In this document: piece by piece, positions 1 through 5,092 of the stretch
How positions within the stretch are numbered: position 1 is the first letter of the stretch
Layout of the letters: every line of letters begins with the position of its first letter
Assembly (NCBI GenBank): GCA_910588535.1
Contig: CAJUOO010000108.1
Location: 1 to 5,226 of the forward strand
Length of the DNA: 5,226 nt
Reading direction: 5' to 3'
From: an uncultured Lachnospiraceae bacterium
GTDB taxonomy: Bacteria > Bacillota > Clostridia > Lachnospirales > Lachnospiraceae
The notes under the pieces: model-generated
Seen by the model: the letters and a program-made list of their open reading frames with translations, nothing else
Databases searched by the model: none
Told to the model about the DNA's origin: nothing
Translations under genes and position numbers: made by a program

Positions 1-119
1 GCAAAATAAGGAAATTTTTTATTTAATTGTGTTTAAGAAGTGGCAAACTCGGGAGGCTGATTTCAGCAGGAAGCAGACAAAGCAAGCGAATAATGGCGCA
101 AGGAGATATGCTTGATACG
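1..119 (+). other. upstream flank, possible tail of an upstream gene
   Basis: No recognisable gene is present. One frame is open from the window edge (codons from position 2) to a TGA at 113-115, giving about 37 lysine- and arginine-rich residues that include the stretch FKKWQTREADFSRKQTK. This could be the C-terminus of a gene beginning outside the window. However, an open stretch this short at an edge is common by chance and I recognise no family. A second frame, open from 27 to the TAG at 156-158, runs through the promoter and is also probably chance. Confidence 0.2.
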
Positions 120-148
120 TTGAAAATTTCTGACTGGCATGTTATAAT
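120..148 (+). promoter_or_regulatory. sigma-A promoter with extended -10
   Basis: The -35 box TTGAAA (120-125) and the perfect -10 box TATAAT (143-148) are separated by exactly 17 nt. The -10 is preceded by TGT at 140-142, an extended -10 element. Transcription would start near 155, leaving a leader of about 140 nt before the first operon gene. Only one base departs from the two consensus hexamers, so the promoter should be strong and need no activator. No operator-like palindrome is obvious around it. It is the only good promoter seen ahead of the three-gene operon. Confidence 0.8.
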
Positions 149-212
149 AAATCAGTAGTGTCCGCGCAATACCACGGAAAGCGTCCAGAGCAGGAGGATA
201 AAGCAAAAGAGG

Positions 213-257
213 ATGGATGAGTTGGAAAAATCTACCATTTCTGTGGAAGAGCAGTGA
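213..257 (+). CDS. possible 14-codon leader ORF overlapping the operon start region
   Basis: ATG at 213 opens a short frame encoding MDELEKSTISVEEQ and ending at TGA 255-257. A purine-rich AGGAGG lies at 192-197, but the 15-nt spacing is long; AAAGAGG directly before the ATG is an alternative but too close. It lies inside the transcribed leader. Its start context AGGATGGATGA (210-220) is repeated exactly at the start codon of the next gene (293-303), which suggests a partial duplication of the translation start. It may be a real leader peptide, a decayed start, or chance; no function is claimed. Confidence 0.25.
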   Translation: MDELEKSTISVEEQ

Positions 258-280
258 AGTACGAAAGGGGAAGAGGTAAG

Positions 281-286
281 AAGGAG
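281..286 (+). promoter_or_regulatory. ribosome binding site that decides the start of the first gene
   Basis: AAGGAG at 281-286 sits 9 nt before ATG 296, an ideal spacing. The longer in-frame reading from GTG 254 has no comparable site and would place this Shine-Dalgarno inside the coding region as a lysine- and arginine-rich artefact (GRGKKEK). The start is therefore set at 296. Confidence 0.75.
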
Positions 287-295
287 AAGTACAGG

Positions 296-1444
296 ATGGA
301 TGAAGTATTAAAATTTGATGAGGGGAATCATGTCGCTTATATCGTGCTGAATGCTGTGGTTGTGCCGGAGCCTAAATTTAGTGAGGCCGAGTTAATATGG
401 GATTACATAAAGGAGAATGAATATCCGCGCTCTACGGCTAGAAAGCTGATTTTATTTTTTAATAGTTGTGCGGACGACGGCAGACCGTTATCGGGGATTA
501 CAAAGGATCAATTTGAACAAATGCTTGTCAATAAGGAGGCAGATTATCGTTCACTTATTAAGCTGTTTGGAATTACAGGGGATGATAATCTTAACTGGAA
601 CAGCATGGCGTGTGATACAGTAGAATTTGCCAGAAAGAAGCTTGGAAGATTGGTGGGAAGAAAGACACGGGAGCAGTATTTTAGGGGGAATACAGTGTCT
701 GTTATAGATTCTGACCATCCAAAGCTGGCGCTGACCTTTCTGGATAATGCTATGTATTTTACAAGCATGACGAGCTTTGAATCGGGAACACCGGTGCGGG
801 ATGTCACGACAAGCAATATTATAATTGAGACGGCGGTGGCGCTAGTAATCTGGTATTTTAGGGGGATAGGGATTGGAAGCTGTCGGATGTTTTCTAAGGA
901 GGAGGCTGTCGAGGAACTGTACACAAATGAGATTTATGAGTATTTAAAAAGATTTCCTCTTATGAGAAGATTTGTGTACGGGAAGGCGGAATATATGTTT
1001 CCTGTCTATAGTACATTGAAGAATCCCGATAAAGTATTTGAGAAGATTGTGATGGAGATTGCTGAGTATCTTGGAGTGGGAATGAATCTGGAAGGGTTTC
1101 ATAAGAAAGAAACCTATAGGGATATCTGCACAGCCAGAGAGCAGCAATACAAGGATACAATTAGAGAATTGCGACAAAAGATGAAGGATGCTGTCACAAA
1201 GGCAGACAGCAGCAGAGGATTGAAGGATGATGTGGAAAGCCTTAAGATGGAGGTTCACAAGTTTCAAGATCGATTGACACGGATGGAGGAGGGCGGAGAA
1301 TTGCAAGATATGATAGACAGCTTAAGATCTGTGATCCTAGAGCTGGAGCATAAGGTGAATGTGCTGGAGGATGAGAATCTGCGAAATCGAACAAAGCTTA
1401 GACAGATGGAGCATCAAGTGAGAATAAGAGGAAAGAAAAAATAA
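296..1444 (+). CDS. unknown protein with C-terminal coiled coil, first gene of the RtcB operon
   Basis: I do not recognise this 382-residue protein. Residues 1-270 look globular and mixed alpha/beta. They include a hydrophobic stretch near the N-terminus (VAYIVLNAVVV, about 13-23) and a second near residues 174-194 (NIIIETAVALVIWYF). The second is more likely a buried helix than a membrane anchor, because no signal peptide or second membrane segment is seen. Residues about 278-375 are highly charged and heptad-like, predicting a long coiled coil, and the protein ends in a basic tail (RIRGKKK). No nuclease, helicase, ATPase (P-loop) or protease motif is visible. ATG 296 is chosen over GTG 254 because AAGGAG lies 9 nt upstream. 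It is followed 26 nt later by a second coiled-coil gene and then rtcB, all behind one promoter. A sensor, scaffold or RNA/ribosome-binding partner is conceivable but unproven. The reading frame is solid; the function is unknown. Confidence 0.85.
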   Translation: MDEVLKFDEGNHVAYIVLNAVVVPEPKFSEAELIWDYIKENEYPRSTARKLILFFNSCADDGRPLSGITKDQFEQMLVNKEADYRSLIKLFGITGDDNLNWNSMACDTVEFARKKLGRLVGRKTREQYFRGNTVSVIDSDHPKLALTFLDNAMYFTSMTSFESGTPVRDVTTSNIIIETAVALVIWYFRGIGIGSCRMFSKEEAVEELYTNEIYEYLKRFPLMRRFVYGKAEYMFPVYSTLKNPDKVFEKIVMEIAEYLGVGMNLEGFHKKETYRDICTAREQQYKDTIRELRQKMKDAVTKADSSRGLKDDVESLKMEVHKFQDRLTRMEEGGELQDMIDSLRSVILELEHKVNVLEDENLRNRTKLRQMEHQVRIRGKKK

Positions 1445-1453
1445 TTGTGTGAT

Positions 1454-1460
1454 AAGGAGG
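1454..1460 (+). promoter_or_regulatory. strong ribosome binding site of the second gene
   Basis: AAGGAGG ends 10 nt before ATG 1471 and is a near-perfect anti-16S match. It favours ATG 1471 over the in-frame ATG at 1480, which would be 19 nt away. Confidence 0.7.
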
Positions 1461-1470
1461 CTTGTAAAAC

Positions 1471-1941
1471 ATGGGAGAGATGGAAAAGAAGGAAGTAGAA
1501 AAAAGTGATTATGACGCGGTCAATGATTTTTGTAAAATGATGGGTGATATACAGGGCAAGCTCCTTCGTATTATCAGGGAGAAGGAAGCTCTTGAAAGAG
1601 AGAATAAGGAGTTAAAGGATCGCATTAAGGAGCTGGGAGAGCAGGTTAAGACAGCGAAGAAGGAGTCTGAGAAGGCACAGGAGAATACGGTTGATAAGGA
1701 AGCTTTGCAGCATGAAAACACAAAGCTTAGAGAGTATATTTTTGAACTGTCAAAGAGACTTGAAAATGCAAAGACGGAGGCGGAGCGCATTGAAGTTAAT
1801 CATTCCGGCATAGAGGCGCTTACAAGAGAAAATGAAGCGATCCGCAAAGCAATCAAGGAGGTTCAGGAGCGAAATGTATTTCTTGCGGGGAAATACAAAG
1901 AGCTGGAGCAGTATCTGGCAAAGTATGAGGAAGAACAATAA
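1471..1941 (+). CDS. coiled-coil protein of three 38-residue repeats, second gene of the RtcB operon
   Basis: This is a 156-residue, highly charged protein with no signal peptide or membrane segment. Residues 1-36 form a short non-repetitive head (containing DAVNDFCKMMGDIQGKLLRII). Residues 37-150 are three contiguous 38-residue units (37-74, 75-112, 113-150). Each opens with a pattern close to xxEALxxENxxLRxxIxEL and continues as a Glu/Lys/Ala-rich helix. The whole region should form a long helical coiled coil, probably an oligomer or a partner for the coiled coil of the preceding protein. No catalytic motif is seen and I know no family for it. It lies 26 nt after the previous gene and 11 nt before rtcB, so co-transcription is very likely. 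Low-complexity coiled coils attract false homology, so resemblance to myosin-like or SMC proteins should not be taken as function. Confidence 0.85.
   Translation: MGEMEKKEVEKSDYDAVNDFCKMMGDIQGKLLRIIREKEALERENKELKDRIKELGEQVKTAKKESEKAQENTVDKEALQHENTKLREYIFELSKRLENAKTEAERIEVNHSGIEALTRENEAIRKAIKEVQERNVFLAGKYKELEQYLAKYEEEQ
1579..1920 (+). repeat. three in-frame tandem 114-bp units encoding 38-residue repeats
   Basis: The units span 1579-1692, 1693-1806 and 1807-1920. They encode segments beginning EKEALERENKEL, DKEALQHENTKL and GIEALTRENEAI. The similarity is clear in protein, strongest between units 1 and 2, but weak in DNA, so the duplication is old. The third unit diverges in its second half (FLAGKYKELEQYL). 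Thirty-eight residues is five heptads plus three, so each unit would introduce a stutter in the coiled coil. Confidence 0.7.
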
Positions 1942-1952
1942 AGGATATAAGA

Positions 1953-3149
1953 ATGTTGGAAGTAAAAGGAAAATATAATGAGGCAAAGATTTTCACAGAT
2001 GTAGTGGATCATGCATCGGTGTCACAGATTCAGAAGATTTTGGATCAGGAGTTTGTGAGTGGGAGTAAGATCAGGCTGATGCCAGATGTACATGCGGGTG
2101 TTGGTTGTACAGTGGGGCTTACAATGACAATCACAGATAAGGTGGTTCCAAATTTTGTCGGGGTGGATATTGGCTGTGGCATGGAGATTGTCAGACTTAA
2201 GGAAAAACGTATGGAGCTGCAAAAGCTGGATAAGTTGATCTATGAAAAGATTCCGTCTGGCTTTCACATTCGCGAGAAAGTACATAAGTACGCCAACGAG
2301 CTTGCGCTGGAAGAGCTACATTGTGGAAAGTATGTTATGCTTGACAAGGCAGAGAGAAGCCTTGGCACATTGGGAGGTGGGAATCATTTTATTGAGATAG
2401 ATCAGGATGAGGAGGGCAATCTCTATCTTGTTGTCCACTCAGGTAGCCGTTATCTGGGGCTTGAGGTGGCAGAGTATTATCAGGAGGAGGGCTTTCGTGA
2501 GCTTAATAGCCCTTCAAAGGAAGAGCTGGAAAGGCTGGAGCAGGAAGCAGGAAGAAAAAAAGAGCTTAAAAAGAATATCCGGGCTTTAAAAAGAGAGAGA
2601 AAGACAGATATTCCAAAATCTCTTGCCTATGTGTCCGGTGAGCTGTTCTCCAAGTATATTCATGATATGAGGATTGTGCAGGAGTATGCACTGCTTAACC
2701 GTCAGGCGATGATCAATGAGATTGTGAAGGGCATGAAGTTGCATGTGGTGGATCAATTTACAACTGTTCATAATTATATTGACACAGATGACATGATTGT
2801 GAGAAAAGGCGCTGTGTCAGCAAAAAAGGGCGAGCGGCTTTTGATTCCTATCAATATGCGAGATGGTTCGCTTTTGTGTGTGGGCAAGGGAAACGAGGAT
2901 TGGAATCAATCAGCTCCACATGGAGCGGGCAGACTGATGAGCCGATCAGATGCAAAACAGTCCTTTACTGTATCAGAATTTAAAAAACAGATGAGCGGAA
3001 TCTATACTACTTCTGTCAATTCTGGGACCTTGGATGAATGTCCGATGGCGTATAAAGGAATGAAGGATATTGTTGATAATATTGGCGATACAGCAGATAT
3101 TCAGACAGTGATAAAGCCCATATATAATTTTAAGGCGGGAAGTGAGTAA
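1953..3149 (+). CDS. rtcB: RtcB-family RNA ligase (tRNA-splicing / RNA-repair ligase)
   Basis: RtcB is a cytoplasmic, Mn2+- and GTP-dependent ligase that joins RNA 3'-phosphate or 2',3'-cyclic phosphate ends to 5'-OH ends through RtcB-histidine-GMP and RNA-(3')pp(5')G intermediates. The family signatures appear in order: PDVHAG (44-49); VGVDIGCGM with metal ligands Asp72 and Cys75; GGGNHFIEI with Asn144 and His145; HSGSR with His162; VHNYID with His273; RKGA (284-287); and HGAGR with the guanylylated nucleophile His323. The C-terminal IKPIYNFK carries the likely guanine-contacting Lys394. All expected catalytic residues are present, so the enzyme is probably active. Its 398 residues are close to the length of E. 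coli RtcB (about 408). A charged helical stretch at about 187-219 (Glu/Arg/Lys-rich) is the least conserved part. AAGGA at 1941-1945 overlaps the previous stop codon and lies 7 nt before the ATG, which suggests translational coupling. RtcA, RtcR, PrfH and archease are not seen nearby. Bacteria generally lack enzymatically spliced tRNA introns, so repair of cleaved tRNA or rRNA is the likelier role. Confidence 0.95.
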   Translation: MLEVKGKYNEAKIFTDVVDHASVSQIQKILDQEFVSGSKIRLMPDVHAGVGCTVGLTMTITDKVVPNFVGVDIGCGMEIVRLKEKRMELQKLDKLIYEKIPSGFHIREKVHKYANELALEELHCGKYVMLDKAERSLGTLGGGNHFIEIDQDEEGNLYLVVHSGSRYLGLEVAEYYQEEGFRELNSPSKEELERLEQEAGRKKELKKNIRALKRERKTDIPKSLAYVSGELFSKYIHDMRIVQEYALLNRQAMINEIVKGMKLHVVDQFTTVHNYIDTDDMIVRKGAVSAKKGERLLIPINMRDGSLLCVGKGNEDWNQSAPHGAGRLMSRSDAKQSFTVSEFKKQMSGIYTTSVNSGTLDECPMAYKGMKDIVDNIGDTADIQTVIKPIYNFKAGSE

Positions 3150-3157
3150 GCCTTTTT
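3132..3157 (+). terminator. weak intrinsic terminator overlapping the rtcB stop codon
   Basis: AAGGC (3132-3136) can pair with GCCTT (3150-3154) around a 13-nt loop that contains the rtcB stop codon, and the stem runs into a T5 tract (3153-3157). The stem is only 5 bp and two of the Ts are paired, so termination would be partial at best. No better terminator is seen between rtcB and the flippase gene. Confidence 0.3.
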
Positions 3158-3158
3158 C

Positions 3159-3187
3159 TCATATATTAATGTCACCTTCCATATATT
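3159..3187 (+). promoter_or_regulatory. candidate sigma-E-like sporulation promoter of the flippase gene
   Basis: TCATATA (3159-3165) and CATATATT (3180-3187) are separated by 14 nt. They resemble the Bacillus sigma-E boxes (ATATT-type -35 and CATACAAT-type -10; the -10 matches 6 of 8). The start point would fall near 3194, just before the GAGG ribosome binding site. The B. subtilis spoVB gene is known to be sigma-E dependent, which fits. The region is AT-rich, so a chance match is possible. No convincing sigma-A promoter is present in the same gap. Confidence 0.35.
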
Positions 3188-3214
3188 GTAATAATCTATG
3201 GTTTGAGGTGCTTT

Positions 3215-4756
3215 ATGAGCAATTCCCGTCTACATCCAGTTATTCATGGTACGCTGCTTTTGACGGCGGCCGGTTTCTTAAGCCGTATTCTTGGTTTTTT
3301 CTATAGAATCTTTCTGTCAAATCAAATTGGCGCGGAGGGTATGGGAATCTATCAGTTGATTTTCCCGGTGTATGGGCTATGTAACGCTGTCTGTACCGCC
3401 TCCGTCCAGACGGCTGTCTCCCGCTATACTGCTTATGAATATTCCAGCCACTCTAGAAAAGGGATGAGACGAACTCTTTTTGCTGGTTTATTTTTATCTG
3501 TGTCACTTTCCACACTGCTCGGCGCATGGGTTTATTTGAATGTGGAGCCGATCGCAATCTATTATCTAAGAGAGAGGCGCTGTATTCTTCTCCTTCAAAT
3601 TATGGCGCTTTCTCTTCCGATAGGGGCTGTGCACAGCAGCATCAACGGGTATTATTATGGAATCCAGAAAGCATCGGTTCCTGCTTTTTCCCAGCTTGCA
3701 GAACAGCTTGTGCGCGTGTGTTCTGTCTACCTGTTTGTTATGATAGCTCTACAAAACAATCAACCTGTCACACCTGTCCTTGCTGTATATGGTTTATTGC
3801 TTGGTGAGGCTGCCTCAGTTTTCTATTGTTTGCTTGCCTTAAGTCTACATGAGAAAAGCTCTAACATAGAAGATTCAAAAAGGGCGCCATCGTTTTATTT
3901 GCAGCTAAAAAGAATTCTTTTTCTTTCTGTTCCACTATCTGCGAACAGACTGTGTTTAAGTTTGCTGCAGAGCATTGAAGCGGTGTGCATCCCTACCTCT
4001 CTTCGACTTTTTGGGCTTGGCACGGGGGAAGCGCTGGAGGTTTATGGTATTTTAACTGGTATGGCAATGCCTTTTATTCTATTTCCTTCCGCGCTCACAA
4101 ACTCCATCGCTGTTATGCTTCTGCCTGCTATTGCACAGGCGCAGGCTCTGGGCGATCCACTTAAGGTAAGGCAGGTGTCAGGGCTGGCGATCCGATTTAG
4201 CCTGATGATTGGAATATTATTCACTGGAATCTTTGCTTTTTGTGGAGAGGAGATGGGAGAGCTTATCTTTCATAACCAGACGGCTGGGCTTTATATTAGT
4301 ATTCTTGCATGGCTGTGCCCTTTTTTGTACATTACGACGACTGCTGGAAGTATTTTAAATGGTTTAGAAAAAACAGGAATCACATTTTTGCATAATATGC
4401 TTTCCTTGGCGGTGAGGATCTTATTTGTTTTCTATGTTGTTCCACAGACGGGAATTTTAGGCTATCTGTGGGGGATGTTGTTAAGCCAGCTTGCTATCTC
4501 AGCGATGCATCTGTATTCTGTGAAGCGAAGGGTGGATTTTTCTTTCTCTGCCTATACTTTTATTGTGCTTCCAACTCTCAAGATATTGTTTTCTCTTTTT
4601 TTGACAGAGGCGATGGTTCATTTTTTGCCGACTTCGCTGGTTTCGCCGCTGCTCTTTCTTGTCTGCCGGGTTGGAATGATAGCATTGTGTTATACTTTGC
4701 TTCATATTAAGGAGATAAAACAATTTATTTATTCAGAAAAAAGTAGGAAATATTAG
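3215..4756 (+). CDS. spoVB: SpoVB-type MOP-superfamily lipid/polysaccharide flippase
   Basis: This 513-residue integral membrane protein carries a run of hydrophobic segments along its length, consistent with the usual 14 helices of the MurJ/Wzx/SpoVB flippases (polysaccharide biosynthesis family). The N-terminus (GFLSRILGFFYRIFLSNQIG at 20-39, then GAEGMGIYQLIFPVY) is the typical SpoVB signature. The central SIEAVCIPTSL (253-263), followed by GMAMPFILFPSALTNSIAVMLLPAI (about 282-306), also fits the group, as do the length (B. subtilis SpoVB about 518) and the basic cytoplasmic tail. SpoVB is required for spore cortex peptidoglycan and probably moves lipid-linked precursors across the forespore outer membrane; direct substrate evidence is limited. 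ATG 3215 is preferred over the in-frame TTG at 3203 because GAGG (3205-3208) lies 6 nt before it. It is 65 nt from rtcB and probably unrelated to that operon. Paralogues of this family (YtgP/Amj-like peptidoglycan exporters) are the main alternative assignment. Confidence 0.85.
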   Translation: MSNSRLHPVIHGTLLLTAAGFLSRILGFFYRIFLSNQIGAEGMGIYQLIFPVYGLCNAVCTASVQTAVSRYTAYEYSSHSRKGMRRTLFAGLFLSVSLSTLLGAWVYLNVEPIAIYYLRERRCILLLQIMALSLPIGAVHSSINGYYYGIQKASVPAFSQLAEQLVRVCSVYLFVMIALQNNQPVTPVLAVYGLLLGEAASVFYCLLALSLHEKSSNIEDSKRAPSFYLQLKRILFLSVPLSANRLCLSLLQSIEAVCIPTSLRLFGLGTGEALEVYGILTGMAMPFILFPSALTNSIAVMLLPAIAQAQALGDPLKVRQVSGLAIRFSLMIGILFTGIFAFCGEEMGELIFHNQTAGLYISILAWLCPFLYITTTAGSILNGLEKTGITFLHNMLSLAVRILFVFYVVPQTGILGYLWGMLLSQLAISAMHLYSVKRRVDFSFSAYTFIVLPTLKILFSLFLTEAMVHFLPTSLVSPLLFLVCRVGMIALCYTLLHIKEIKQFIYSEKSRKY

Positions 4757-4775
4757 CTGACGAGGACGCAAAAAC

Positions 4776-4832
4776 ATGGGCGAGAAGACAAGGATTATAT
4801 TGTTATGCTTGAGCTGTTTGCTTAGAGTATAA
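4776..4832 (+). CDS. possible 18-residue hydrophobic small ORF or gene remnant
   Basis: ATG 4776 opens MGEKTRIILLCLSCLLRV, ending at TAA 4830-4832. GAGGA at 4762-4766 lies 9 nt upstream, a good spacing. The product has a basic start followed by a hydrophobic run, like a truncated signal peptide or a tiny membrane peptide. It could be the 5' remnant of a secreted-protein gene lost to insertion of the repeat element downstream, or chance. The start lies 19 nt after the flippase stop, so the ORF could be on the same transcript. Confidence 0.2.
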   Translation: MGEKTRIILLCLSCLLRV

Positions 4833-4879
4833 TTATCATTGGCAAAAATAAAAGGGGCTGTTGCATTAAGAAAAACCTA

Positions 4880-4903
4880 TACAAGATATTATAACATCTT
4901 GTA
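4880..4903. repeat. AT-rich near-perfect 24-bp palindrome
   Basis: TACAAGAT (4880-4887) pairs with ATCTTGTA (4896-4903), and 11 of the 12 base pairs of the full palindrome match (only 4888/4895 does not). On the + strand it is followed by AT-rich DNA without a clean T-run. On the - strand the stem is followed within about 4 nt by TTTTTCTT, so it could terminate leftward transcription. It could also be an operator or part of a mobile-element end. Confidence 0.5.
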
Positions 4904-4945
4904 AATTTTATACTTTATCTGTTGTATCATTTTCTGGAAAGGTCC

Positions 4946-5085
4946 GCCCGGCGAACTGCCTGTGGTTCTCCGTCACCCCGCTCTCGCTTAGTGAAAAACG
5001 TAGCGGACGCTAAGCTCGAAACTACCTCGCTAAGCGCCGGCGTTTTTCAATAGGTTCCTTGAGAACCACAGGCAGTTCACCGGGC
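4946..5085. repeat. GC-rich palindromic element with 25-nt inverted arms
   Basis: The arms at 4946-4970 and 5061-5085 are inverted complements with a single mismatch (4952/5079) and enclose 90 nt. Inside, TGAAAAACG (4992-5000) pairs with CGTTTTTCA (5041-5049), making a second stem on nearly the same axis. CGCTTAG (4985-4991) can alternatively pair with CTAAGCG (5030-5036), and CGCTAAGC occurs twice (5008-5015, 5028-5035). GC content is far above both flanks. There is no open frame of note. The shape fits a dispersed palindromic repeat (MITE- or BIME-like) or a structured RNA. The family is not identified. Confidence 0.75.
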
Positions 5086-5092
5086 TGTTTTT
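5061..5092 (+). terminator. 3' arm of the palindromic element plus T-run, terminator-like
   Basis: The 3' arm of the long stem ends with CCGGGC at 5080-5085 and is followed two bases later by T5 (5088-5092). A 25-bp GC-rich stem followed by Ts is terminator-like on the + strand, although the enclosed loop is very large. The - strand side lacks a T-run. It may end read-through from the flippase gene. Confidence 0.35.

Noticed and set aside
254..295. GTG start at 254 adding 14 residues to the first gene
   Set aside because: The added segment is a translation of the ribosome binding site region, and ATG 296 has AAGGAG at ideal spacing.
544..1306. Open frames on the - strand opposite the first gene
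   Set aside because: They lie fully inside a well-supported gene, lack ribosome binding sites, and their Leu/Ser-rich products are typical of antisense shadows.
1579..1920. Homology of the coiled-coil protein to SMC or myosin-like proteins
   Set aside because: The similarity would come from heptad composition only; no head, hinge or ATPase motif is present.
1509..1986. Open frames on the - strand opposite the coiled-coil gene
   Set aside because: The reverse complement of Glu/Lys-rich codons gives Ser/Phe/Leu-rich frames, so these are compositional artefacts.
2407..2589. 60-residue + strand frame inside rtcB
   Set aside because: It overlaps conserved RtcB sequence in another frame and shows no independent signals.
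3526..3807. Alternative + strand frame inside the flippase gene, with a similar one at 4468-4710
   Set aside because: Both are nested in a membrane protein gene whose own frame matches the SpoVB family throughout.
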